From an uncultured beta proteobacterium (GTDB lineage Bacteria; Pseudomonadota; Gammaproteobacteria; Burkholderiales; Burkholderiaceae_C), in NCBI GenBank assembly GCA_903869595.1, contig CAIPZV010000023.1, positions 1-49,568 on the forward strand: a stretch of 49,568 nt of DNA, given 5' to 3'. This document shows positions 1 through 6,545 of the stretch, piece by piece. Both the position numbers and the translations under genes were made by a program. Each line of letters begins with the position of its first letter. Positions within the stretch are counted from its first letter, which is position 1. The notes beneath the pieces were generated by a model. That model did no database searches. It was given only the letters and a program-made list of their open reading frames with translations, and was not told the origin of the DNA.

Positions 1-1
1 C

Positions 2-34
2 TATGACCGGGAAAAGCGCTTTGAAACCGACTGA
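2..34 (+). CDS. C-terminal end of an upstream gene (partial)
   Basis: The first bases read in frame as YDREKRFETD followed by TGA at 32-34, just ahead of the thiolase ribosome-binding site. This is probably the tail of a gene that begins outside the window and is co-transcribed with the thiolase. Ten codons are too few to name a family, and it could also be chance. Confidence 0.3.
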   Translation, partial: YDREKRFETD

Positions 35-63
35 TGAACTACGCCATTTTGAGGAGCCCCACC

Positions 64-1245
64 ATGCAAGACCCTATCGTGATTGTCAGCGCCGCCCGCA
101 CCCCCATGGGGAGTTTTCAGGGCGATTTTTCCAGCCTTGCCGCGCATGATTTGGGCGGCGCCGCGATCCGCGCTGCCGTGCAGCGCGCAGGCATTGCGCC
201 TGATGCGGTAGGCGAAGTCTTGTTTGGTAACTGCCTGATGGCAGGCCAGGGCCAGGCCCCGGCGCGCCAGGCGGCCTTTAAAGGCGGCTTACCGCAAAGC
301 GCGGGCGCGGTGACCTTGTCCAAAATGTGTGGCTCGGGCATGCGCGCAGCTATGTTTGCGCACGACATGTTGGCGGCGCACAGCCAGGACGTGCTGGTGG
401 CTGGTGGCATGGAGAGCATGACCAATGCGCCTTATCTCTTGCTCAAAGGCCGTGGCGGCTACCGCATGGGCCATGACAAAGTCTATGACCACATGATGCT
501 CGACGGCCTGGAAGACGCCTACGAAGCCGGCCGCAGCATGGGCACCTTTGGCGAAGACTGCGCCGTCAAATACAGCTTCACCCGCGCCGAGCAAGACGCG
601 TTTGCCACCGCCAGCGTGCAGCGCGCGCAAGCGGCGATTGCCAGCGGCGCTTTTGCTACCGAAATCACACCCGTCACCGTCAAAGACCGCAGCGGCGAGC
701 GCGTGGTGAGCATGGACGAAGGCCCGGGCAAGATTAAGCTCGACAAAATCCCCGGCCTCAAGCCCGCTTTCAAAAAAGACGGCACGATTACCGCCGCGTC
801 CAGCTCGTCGATCAACGACGGCGCAGCCGCCATGGTCTTGATGCGCGCCAGCACCGCAGCGCAATTGGGCTGTAAACCCCTGGCCCGCATCGTCAGCCAC
901 GCCACCCACGCGCAAGCGCCCGAGTGGTTTGCCACCGCGCCGGTGGGCGCGACACAAAAAGCCTTGGCCAAAGCCGGCTGGGCCGTGGGCGATGTGGATT
1001 TGTGGGAAGTCAACGAAGCCTTTGCCGTCGTTCCCATGGCGCTGATGAAAGAGTTGGATATCGCGCACGAAAAAGTCAACGTCAACGGCGGCGCCTGCGC
1101 CTTGGGCCACCCGATTGGCGCGTCTGGTGCGCGCATCATGGTCACGCTATTGCACGCGCTGAAAGCGCGGGGCTTGAAGCGCGGGCTGGCGACGCTGTGT
1201 ATTGGTGGCGGTGAGGCGACTGCGGTTGCCGTGGAAATGCTCTGA
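64..1245 (+). CDS. Acetyl-CoA acetyltransferase (thiolase)
   Basis: A 393-residue thiolase, which in this family either condenses two acyl-CoA units or cleaves 3-ketoacyl-CoA. The active-site cysteine is Cys89 in KMCGSG, and the C-terminal signatures NEAFAVV, GGACALGHPIGASGAR and CIGGGE are all present, so the enzyme looks functional. The frame is open from position 34, but I choose the ATG at 64 because GAGGAG lies 8 bases upstream and MQDPIVIVSAARTP is the usual thiolase N-terminus. It sits upstream of an acyl-CoA dehydrogenase and a CoA-transferase on the same strand, which suggests fatty- or branched-acid catabolism. The exact substrate (acetoacetyl-CoA or a longer ketoacyl-CoA) cannot be read from sequence alone. 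Confidence 0.93.
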   Translation: MQDPIVIVSAARTPMGSFQGDFSSLAAHDLGGAAIRAAVQRAGIAPDAVGEVLFGNCLMAGQGQAPARQAAFKGGLPQSAGAVTLSKMCGSGMRAAMFAHDMLAAHSQDVLVAGGMESMTNAPYLLLKGRGGYRMGHDKVYDHMMLDGLEDAYEAGRSMGTFGEDCAVKYSFTRAEQDAFATASVQRAQAAIASGAFATEITPVTVKDRSGERVVSMDEGPGKIKLDKIPGLKPAFKKDGTITAASSSSINDGAAAMVLMRASTAAQLGCKPLARIVSHATHAQAPEWFATAPVGATQKALAKAGWAVGDVDLWEVNEAFAVVPMALMKELDIAHEKVNVNGGACALGHPIGASGARIMVTLLHALKARGLKRGLATLCIGGGEATAVAVEML

Positions 1246-1315
1246 GCAATGTGCGCTTGATGAATGGTTGAAGGTGGTTGAAGTCAATGACCCGATCGAT
1301 CACAGTAGCTTGGTG

Positions 1316-1762
1316 ATGGCAAAAATTAGCGGCCAGTGCCAATGCGGTGCAGTGCGGTTTGCCGTAACTGGTAAGCCGGTCACGGCTTTTGTGTGCCATT
1401 GCACCGAATGCCAGCGCCAGTCCGGCAGCGCCTTTGGCATGGCGGCCTGGTTAGAGCAGTCAGAACTTCATCTGGAGTGTGGTCAGCTAAAGGAGTGGGT
1501 TCGTCAAACTCCCAGCGGCAAGCAGATGGCTTGCCATTTTTGCGCCGACTGCGGCAGCCGTATGTTCCACCAGGTGCTGGGTTCAAGCTTCCTGAGCGTG
1601 AAGCCGGGCAGCCTGGACGAGCCTTCTCAATTTTCCCCGGTGGCCCACATATGGGTCGCAAGCAAACAAGACTGGGTTGAAATCCCGCCACACTGTGTGC
1701 AGTTTGAAGGTAACCCAGATAGCATGGGCGCGCTGATGCAGGCTTGGCGGCTGGTGCACTAG
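1316..1762 (+). CDS. GFA family (CENP-V/GFA domain) zinc protein
   Basis: A 148-residue protein of the glutathione-dependent formaldehyde-activating (GFA) family. The zinc-binding cysteines are visible: CQCG near residue 8, CHCTEC near residue 30, and CHFCADCGSRMF in the second half, followed by the family's typical segment on retaining a metal-bound fold. I chose the ATG at 1316 because MAKISGQCQCGAVRF matches the normal family start; the frame is open further upstream, but that sequence overlaps the thiolase end and is not family-like. Many GFA proteins do not in fact act on formaldehyde, so the substrate is unknown. It follows the thiolase with a 70-base gap and may be its own unit. Confidence 0.85.
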   Translation: MAKISGQCQCGAVRFAVTGKPVTAFVCHCTECQRQSGSAFGMAAWLEQSELHLECGQLKEWVRQTPSGKQMACHFCADCGSRMFHQVLGSSFLSVKPGSLDEPSQFSPVAHIWVASKQDWVEIPPHCVQFEGNPDSMGALMQAWRLVH

Positions 1763-1822
1763 CAATGAGCGATAGATAAGTCCATAGCTTCAAAGTGGGC
1801 GCCATCGCAGACTGGTAAAATA

Positions 1823-1836
1823 GACGAAATTTCGTC
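1823..1836. promoter_or_regulatory. Palindromic operator of the Phd/RelE locus
   Basis: A perfect 14-base palindrome, GACGAAATTTCGTC, lies 12 bases before the antitoxin start codon. Phd/YefM antitoxins repress their own operons by binding such sites, so this is the probable autoregulatory operator. The role is inference from position and symmetry. Confidence 0.65.
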
Positions 1837-1848
1837 GAAAGGTAGCCC

Positions 1849-2100
1849 ATGGACGCATTGCTGGCAAAAACAAGCATCGGTATTTCCGAACTGCGCGAAG
1901 CCCCGGCCAGGGTGTTTGAGCAGGCGGGGGACGAGGCGCTGGTCGTGCTGAACCACAACAAGCCGGCCGGTTATATCGTCTCCAAGGTGTGGATGGAGCG
2001 CGTACTCGATGCCTTGGCGGACCGCGTGCTTGCCGATAAAGCAATTGCGCGTCTGGGCACGCTCAAGACCGCGCGGGTGATTGATCCGTCGGACCTGTGA
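1849..2100 (+). CDS. Phd/YefM family antitoxin
   Basis: An 83-residue antitoxin. The N-terminal half (IGISELREAPARVFEQAG, then VVLNHNKPAGYIVSK) is the Phd/YefM DNA-binding fold; the C-terminal half is variable and should bind and neutralise the toxin. It begins just after a palindromic operator and overlaps the downstream toxin gene by 4 bases (GTGA), the usual translational coupling in such operons. It resembles the antitoxin at 45844, sharing the VLNHNK segment, but the two are clearly diverged. No sign of decay is seen. Confidence 0.88.
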   Translation: MDALLAKTSIGISELREAPARVFEQAGDEALVVLNHNKPAGYIVSKVWMERVLDALADRVLADKAIARLGTLKTARVIDPSDL

Positions 2101-2384
2101 GCCAAACTTATACCTTGGCCATACACCCGCAAGCGGAGCGCGAGTGGGCCAAGCTAGACGAGGCGGTGAAAAAGCGATTTACGTCCAAGTTGATTAAACA
2201 ACGCTTAAGCAGCCCGCGTGTTGCCAAAGACGCATTGCATGGCGCGCCCGATTTGTACAAAATAAAAATCACTTCGCCCCAGTACCGCATCGCGCACCAT
2301 GTAGACGACAAGCGGCGACAACTGACGATTTTGGCCATCAGCACCCGCGATGATGTGTACGAGTTATTGGGCCCAAGGCTTTAA
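2097..2384 (+). CDS. RelE/ParE family toxin
   Basis: A 95-residue toxin of the RelE/ParE superfamily. It opens with YTLAIHPQAEREWAKLDEAV, the standard N-terminal helix of the family, and has the basic core LIKQRLSSPR, then YKIKITSPQYRIAHHVDD and ISTRDDVYELL at the end. RelE members cut ribosome-bound mRNA and ParE members poison gyrase; the sequence does not clearly decide, although the pairing with a Phd/YefM antitoxin and the LYKIKI...YRIAH pattern favour the RelE side. It starts with GTG overlapping the antitoxin stop. The operon appears intact. Confidence 0.87.
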   Translation: MSQTYTLAIHPQAEREWAKLDEAVKKRFTSKLIKQRLSSPRVAKDALHGAPDLYKIKITSPQYRIAHHVDDKRRQLTILAISTRDDVYELLGPRL

Positions 2385-2445
2385 GCAGTTTTCCGGCCTC
2401 CTCTGAATTGCCCCAAATTTTCGCCCCACTGTAGTTAGAACTTTT

Positions 2446-3576
2446 ATGCTTCTCACCCCCGACCAAGAAGCCATTCGCGATGCGGTACGCGAATTTGCGC
2501 AAAACGAATTGTGGCCGCACGCGCCGCGCTGGGACAAGGAACATACCTTTCCCAAAGAGGCACACAAGGGCCTGGCGGCGCTGGGCGCGTATGGCATTTG
2601 CGTGCCCGAGGAATACGGCGGCGTGCAGCTCGATTACCTGACGCTGGCTTTGGTACTGGAAGAGATCGCCGCTGGCGACGGCGGCACGAGCACCGTGATC
2701 AGCGTTACCAATTGCCCGGTCAATGCCATCTTGATGCGCTATGGCAATGCCGCGCAGAAAAAACAGTGGCTCACGCCCTTGGCGCGCGGCGAAATGCTGG
2801 GCGCGTTTTGCTTGACTGAGCCGCATGTGGGCTCGGACGCTTCCAGCCTGCGCACCACGGCAGCGCGCGAAGGCGATGCCTATGTGCTTAACGGCGTGAA
2901 GCAATTTATCACCAGCGGCAAGAATGCCGATGTGGCGATCGTGGTTGCCGTCACCGACAAAGACGCGGGCAAAAAAGGTATGAGCGCGTTTTTGGTGCCT
3001 ACCACTGCGCCGGGTTATGTAGTGGCAAGGCTGGAAGACAAGCTGGGCCAGCACAGCAGCGACACCGCTCAAATCAATTTTGACAACTGTCGCATTTCGG
3101 CAGAGAACCTGATCGGCAAAGAGGGCGAGGGCTATGGCATCGCCTTGGGTGGCTTGGAGGGCGGGCGCATCGGCATCGCCGCGCAAAGCGTGGGCATGGC
3201 GCGCAGTGCGTTTGAAGTGGCACTCGCTTATTCCAAAGACCGACAGAGTTTTGGTGCGCCTATCTTTAACCACCAGGCGGTGGGCTTTCGGCTGGCGGAG
3301 TGTGCAACGCAGTTAGAGGCAGCGCGCCAATTGATATGGCACGCAGCGGCCTTGCGCGATGCCGGTCGGCCTTGCCTGAAAGAAGCGGCCATGGCCAAAC
3401 TGTTTGCCAGCGAGATGGCTGAAAAAGTATGTACCGTAGCCATCCAAACACTGGGCGGCTATGGCTATGTAAGCGACTTCCCGGTGGAGCGCATTTACCG
3501 CGATGTGCGCGTCTGCCAGATATACGAAGGCACCAGCGACGTGCAAAAAATCATCATCCAACGCGCCCTGGCGTGA
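2446..3576 (+). CDS. Acyl-CoA dehydrogenase
   Basis: A 376-residue FAD-dependent acyl-CoA dehydrogenase, close to the usual family length of about 380. It introduces the alpha-beta double bond in acyl-CoA and passes electrons to electron-transfer flavoprotein. Visible features are the middle-domain signature AFCLTEPHVGSDASS, the flavin-contact FITSGKNADV, and the C-terminal motif IYEGTSDVQKIIIQR in which Glu361 sits at the catalytic-base position used by short- and medium-chain enzymes. It lies between a TA pair and a rhodanese gene, whose start is 22 bases downstream. Chain-length preference is not resolved; short/branched chain is plausible. Confidence 0.93.
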   Translation: MLLTPDQEAIRDAVREFAQNELWPHAPRWDKEHTFPKEAHKGLAALGAYGICVPEEYGGVQLDYLTLALVLEEIAAGDGGTSTVISVTNCPVNAILMRYGNAAQKKQWLTPLARGEMLGAFCLTEPHVGSDASSLRTTAAREGDAYVLNGVKQFITSGKNADVAIVVAVTDKDAGKKGMSAFLVPTTAPGYVVARLEDKLGQHSSDTAQINFDNCRISAENLIGKEGEGYGIALGGLEGGRIGIAAQSVGMARSAFEVALAYSKDRQSFGAPIFNHQAVGFRLAECATQLEAARQLIWHAAALRDAGRPCLKEAAMAKLFASEMAEKVCTVAIQTLGGYGYVSDFPVERIYRDVRVCQIYEGTSDVQKIIIQRALA

Positions 3577-3598
3577 ACCTACAACACAAGGAGACAGC

Positions 3599-4030
3599 AT
3601 GCCGATTACCAAAGGATTCCGCCAACTCGTCGATGAGGCCAACGCCTGCATCACCACCTATTCAGTGACGCAAGTGCGCGAGCGCCTGGCCGACGGGCGT
3701 ATGCAATTGGTGGACATCCGCGATATCCGCGAAGCCGAGCGCGAAGGCACCATCGAAGGCGCGGTGCTAGCGCCACGCGGCATGCTGGAATTTTGGGTGG
3801 ACCCGGCCTCGCCCTACTTCAAACCGGTGTTTGGCGACGAGGCCAAAGAATATGTGCTGTTTTGCGCCGCCAGCTGGCGCAGCGCATTGGCCACCAAAGC
3901 CTTGCAAGAAATGGGCATGACGAATGTGGCCCATGTCGACGGTGGCTTTGCTGCTTGGGTCAAAGACGGTGCGCCGGTGCAAAGCTGGGAAGCCCACAAA
4001 GCGCAAGCCAAGGCCGCCAAAGGCGGATGA
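3599..4030 (+). CDS. Rhodanese-like domain protein
   Basis: A 143-residue single-domain rhodanese (sulfurtransferase fold). The active loop is CAASWRS with Cys89 as the sulfur-carrying residue, and CH2-type elements VDIRDIREAEREGTIEGA and HVDGGFAAW are present. The ATG at 3599 is preceded by AAGGAGA, a strong ribosome-binding site; the frame is open earlier but that part overlaps the dehydrogenase. Its stop codon overlaps the start of the YchJ-like gene (ATGA), so the two are translationally coupled and probably in one operon with the acyl-CoA dehydrogenase. The sulfur acceptor is unknown. Confidence 0.88.
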   Translation: MPITKGFRQLVDEANACITTYSVTQVRERLADGRMQLVDIRDIREAEREGTIEGAVLAPRGMLEFWVDPASPYFKPVFGDEAKEYVLFCAASWRSALATKALQEMGMTNVAHVDGGFAAWVKDGAPVQSWEAHKAQAKAAKGG

Positions 4031-4452
4031 GCCTAGGCCCATTGGCTTTGCAAGGCGACCCGCCTTGCCCGTGTGCGCGGGCGGGCACGCATGGAAAGCC
4101 GCTTCGTTTTTCTGCCTGCTGCGGGCGGTATCTCGAAGGTGAAACGCCCGCACCTGATGCCCAAACCCTGATGCGCTCGCGCTACAGCGCTTTTGTCTTG
4201 CAGCGCGAAGCCTATTTGCTGGCCACCTGGCACGCCAGCACCCGCCCCGCGCACGTCGGCTTTGACACTACGGGCAAGTGGCTGGGCTTGGAGGTGCGCA
4301 ACGCGCTAGTCAGCAGCCCGACTGACGCCGAAGTGGAATTTATAGCCCGCTTTAAACCGCAAGGCGCCAGCGCCTGGCGACTGCACGAGCGCAGCCGCTT
4401 TGTGCTGCAAGACGGGCGCTGGTGGTATGTGGATGGGGTGCAACTGGCTTGA
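4027..4452 (+). CDS. YchJ-like (UPF0225) protein with SEC-C-type metal motif
   Basis: A 141-residue protein. The N-terminus carries a zinc-ribbon-like SEC-C motif, PCPCARAG...FSACCGRYL, followed by MRSRYSAFVLQREAYLLATWH, the hallmark of the YchJ/UPF0225 family, and a C-terminal NTF2-like barrel ending RFVLQDGRWWYVDG. The start overlaps the rhodanese stop by four bases. The biochemical function of the family is not established; metal binding is inferred from the four cysteines. The remaining 99 bases to the next gene show no recognisable element. Confidence 0.8.
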   Translation: MSLGPLALQGDPPCPCARAGTHGKPLRFSACCGRYLEGETPAPDAQTLMRSRYSAFVLQREAYLLATWHASTRPAHVGFDTTGKWLGLEVRNALVSSPTDAEVEFIARFKPQGASAWRLHERSRFVLQDGRWWYVDGVQLA

Positions 4453-4551
4453 GGCTCCGAGCCTTGCATCTATTTCGATGTAGCGCAAAGCAGTTCGCCT
4501 TACTTGGCGTTAGGCTAGCGCATTCTTAATCTCAGGCTTGAAGCCACCGCC

Positions 4552-5805
4552 ATGCCGCAAACTACCCCCGCCCTCGCCCACCTCAAAGTCCTCGACCTCT
4601 CGCGGGTGCTCGCCGGCCCTTGGTGTACCCAGATGCTGGCCGACATGGGCGCCGATGTCATCAAAATCGAAAAGCCCGGCGAGGGCGACGATACGCGCCA
4701 TTGGGGCCCGCCCTTTATGCAAGATGCGCAAGGTCAGGACACTGCACACGCCAGCTATTTCACCGCCTGCAACCGCAACAAACGCTCGATAGCGATTGAC
4801 ATTGCCAAGCCCGAAGGCCAGGCCCTCATCAGGCAACTGGCGCTGCAAAGCGACATCTTGGTGGAAAACTTCAAGGTCGGCGGCTTGGCGCATTACGGGC
4901 TGGATGACGCCAGTTTGCGCGCGCTCAATCCGCGGCTGATTTATTGCTCGATCACCGGTTTCGGCCAAACCGGCCCCTACGCCGAGCGCGCCGGTTACGA
5001 CCTGATGATCCAAGCCATGAGCGGCATGATGAGCATCACCGGCAAACCCGAGGGCACGCCCGGCGGCACACCGCAGCGCGTGGGCGTGGCGCTTACCGAT
5101 GTGTTCACCGGTGTCTATGCCTGTAGCGCGATTTTGGCGGCCATCGAGGTGCGCCACCGCACCGGCCAAGGCCAGCATATTGATATGAGTTTGCTCGATG
5201 TTGGCATGGCCATTTTGGCCAACCAGGCCGCAGGCTTTTTGAACACAGGCCAATCGCCCAAGCGCCAAGGCAATAGTCATCCTAGCCTGGTGCCTTACCA
5301 CGACTTTGAGACCCAAGACAGCGCCATGCTTTTGGCCATCGGCAACGACGGCCAGTTCGCGCGCTTTTGTACCGTCGCCGGTCACCCCGAATGGTCTGCC
5401 GATCCACGCTTTCAGACCAACACTGAACGGGTGAGTCACCGCGACACCCTCGAAGCGCTGATGCAGGCCGTCACCCGTACCCGCAGCACCGCACAATGGA
5501 TTGCCGACCTGGAGCACCATGCCGTGCCCTGCGGGCCTATCAACTCGGTGGCCGAGGCCTTTGCCGACGCCCAGGTGCAGGCCCGTGGCCTGGCCGTCAC
5601 CCAGCCCACCAGCGATGCCGTCCAAGCCGCCACTGCCGTAGCTTCCATTAGTTCGGTCGCCAGCCCACTGCGCCTAGCCGACAACCCGCCGGTGCTGCAC
5701 CGCGCGCCGCCAGCCCTGGGCGAGCATACTGACGAGCTGCTGCGCGAGTGGGGCCTGGACGCCGCTGCTATCGCCCACTTGCATTCCCAGGGGGTTGTTG
5801 GGTAA
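4552..5805 (+). CDS. CaiB/BaiF family CoA-transferase
   Basis: A 417-residue class III CoA-transferase, which moves CoA between carboxylic acids through an acyl-aspartyl intermediate. The N-terminus LKVLDLSRVLAGPW and LADMGADVIKIEKPGEGD is diagnostic; Asp183 in VALTDVFTG is at the position of the catalytic aspartate known from formyl-CoA transferase. The small domain near residues 220-330 (PSLVPYHDFETQD, AIGNDGQFARF) and GPINSVAEAFAD are also typical. With the nearby thiolase and acyl-CoA dehydrogenase it would activate an organic acid for beta-oxidation-like breakdown, but the acid is not identifiable from sequence. Confidence 0.93.
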   Translation: MPQTTPALAHLKVLDLSRVLAGPWCTQMLADMGADVIKIEKPGEGDDTRHWGPPFMQDAQGQDTAHASYFTACNRNKRSIAIDIAKPEGQALIRQLALQSDILVENFKVGGLAHYGLDDASLRALNPRLIYCSITGFGQTGPYAERAGYDLMIQAMSGMMSITGKPEGTPGGTPQRVGVALTDVFTGVYACSAILAAIEVRHRTGQGQHIDMSLLDVGMAILANQAAGFLNTGQSPKRQGNSHPSLVPYHDFETQDSAMLLAIGNDGQFARFCTVAGHPEWSADPRFQTNTERVSHRDTLEALMQAVTRTRSTAQWIADLEHHAVPCGPINSVAEAFADAQVQARGLAVTQPTSDAVQAATAVASISSVASPLRLADNPPVLHRAPPALGEHTDELLREWGLDAAAIAHLHSQGVVG

Positions 5806-5827
5806 GATTCTTACTTCTAAAAGTAAG
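5802..5827. promoter_or_regulatory. Overlapping inverted repeats, operator of the AbrB/PIN pair
   Basis: Two overlapping inverted repeats precede the antitoxin: GTAAG-N3-CTTAC at 5802-5814 and CTTACTT-N4-AAGTAAG at 5810-5827. The three half-sites of GTAAG type are what one expects of an autoregulatory operator for the downstream TA pair. The element begins at the last codons of the CoA-transferase and also contains the antitoxin ribosome-binding region, so binding could block both transcription and translation. Confidence 0.6.
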
Positions 5828-5835
5828 GATTGACC

Positions 5836-6075
5836 ATGAAAATTACCAGCAAAGGGCAGGTCACGATTCCGCAGGCGGTGCGGGAAAAAGCCGGTCTGCA
5901 TCCCCACAGCGAAGTCGAATTTGAAGTACGCGATAACGGCGAAGTGCTGATCCGCGCGGTCGCCCGCCCGGCCAGCTCGGTGCGCGCCGCTTTTGCGCGG
6001 GTACGCGGCAGCGCCAACGCCACGCAGTTCAAGCACATGGGCACCGACGAGTTCATGGCCTTTTTGCGCGGCTGA
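5836..6075 (+). CDS. AbrB/MazE/SpoVT-type antitoxin
   Basis: A 79-residue swapped-hairpin AbrB-like DNA-binding protein. MKITSKGQVTIPQAVREKAGL followed by VEFEVRDNGEVLIRAV is the canonical fold. The ATG at 5836 has AAGTAAGGA 6 bases upstream and is preferred over an in-frame TTG at 5830. The C-terminal tail, about 30 residues rich in Arg/Ala and ending TDEFMAFLRG, is the expected toxin-binding arm. It is followed two bases later by a PIN-domain gene, so the pair is a VapBC-type TA module. Confidence 0.87.
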   Translation: MKITSKGQVTIPQAVREKAGLHPHSEVEFEVRDNGEVLIRAVARPASSVRAAFARVRGSANATQFKHMGTDEFMAFLRG

Positions 6076-6077
6076 GC

Positions 6078-6545
6078 ATGTCCCCGCCCTCACCTCATAT
6101 TGCCGCCGAGCCTGACGCACGCTACCTGGTGCAGGCCTTGCCCCGCGCCACGCTGGTCGATAGCTGCGTGCTAATTGACGTGCTGGCCGACGACCCGCAG
6201 TGGGCCACCTGGTCTTTAGACCAACTCGAAGCCTGCGCTGCGATAGCGCCCCTGGTGATCAACCCCTTAATCCTGGCCGAAATTAGCCCCCGCTTTGAAC
6301 GCGCCAGCGATCTGGAAGCCGCGCTCGCCGGCTTGCCCTTGGTGCGCGAAGCTTTGCCCTGGGACGCCGCGTTTCTGGCCGGGCAAGCCTTCAAGGTGTA
6401 CCGCCAAGCGCAAGGCAGCAAGACTTCGCCCATGCCCGATTTCTACATCGGCGCGCATGCGTTGGTCGGGCAAATGCAATTGCTCACAAGGGATGCGGCG
6501 CGCTACCGCAACTACTTCCCCACTTTGCCGCTGGTAGCGCCTTAA
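6078..6545 (+). CDS. PIN-domain (VapC family) toxin
   Basis: A 155-residue PIN-domain protein, probably an RNase toxin. TLVDSCVLIDVLADDP carries the first acidic residues, NPLILAEIS the second, and PMPDFYIGAHA...LLTRDAARYRNYFP the third acidic site and the closing strand usual for VapC. The first 20 residues are an unusual extension before the PIN fold begins. The gene follows its antitoxin by 2 bases. Its TAA stop overlaps the stop codon of the convergent ABC-F gene (shared TTAA at 6542-6545), leaving no room for a terminator between them. Confidence 0.85.
   Translation: MSPPSPHIAAEPDARYLVQALPRATLVDSCVLIDVLADDPQWATWSLDQLEACAAIAPLVINPLILAEISPRFERASDLEAALAGLPLVREALPWDAAFLAGQAFKVYRQAQGSKTSPMPDFYIGAHALVGQMQLLTRDAARYRNYFPTLPLVAP

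Noticed and set aside
289..1110. Long minus-strand open frame opposite the thiolase gene
   Set aside because: Its translation is rich in His, Gly and Arg and has no family features; it is the antisense shadow of a high-GC gene, whose own frame has all catalytic motifs.
2338..3273. 311-codon minus-strand frame opposite the acyl-CoA dehydrogenase
   Set aside because: Antisense shadow; no ribosome-binding site and no family features.
4510..5625. 371-codon minus-strand open frame opposite the CoA-transferase
   Set aside because: The plus-strand gene carries the catalytic Asp and family motifs; the minus-strand product is His/Gly-rich without motifs.
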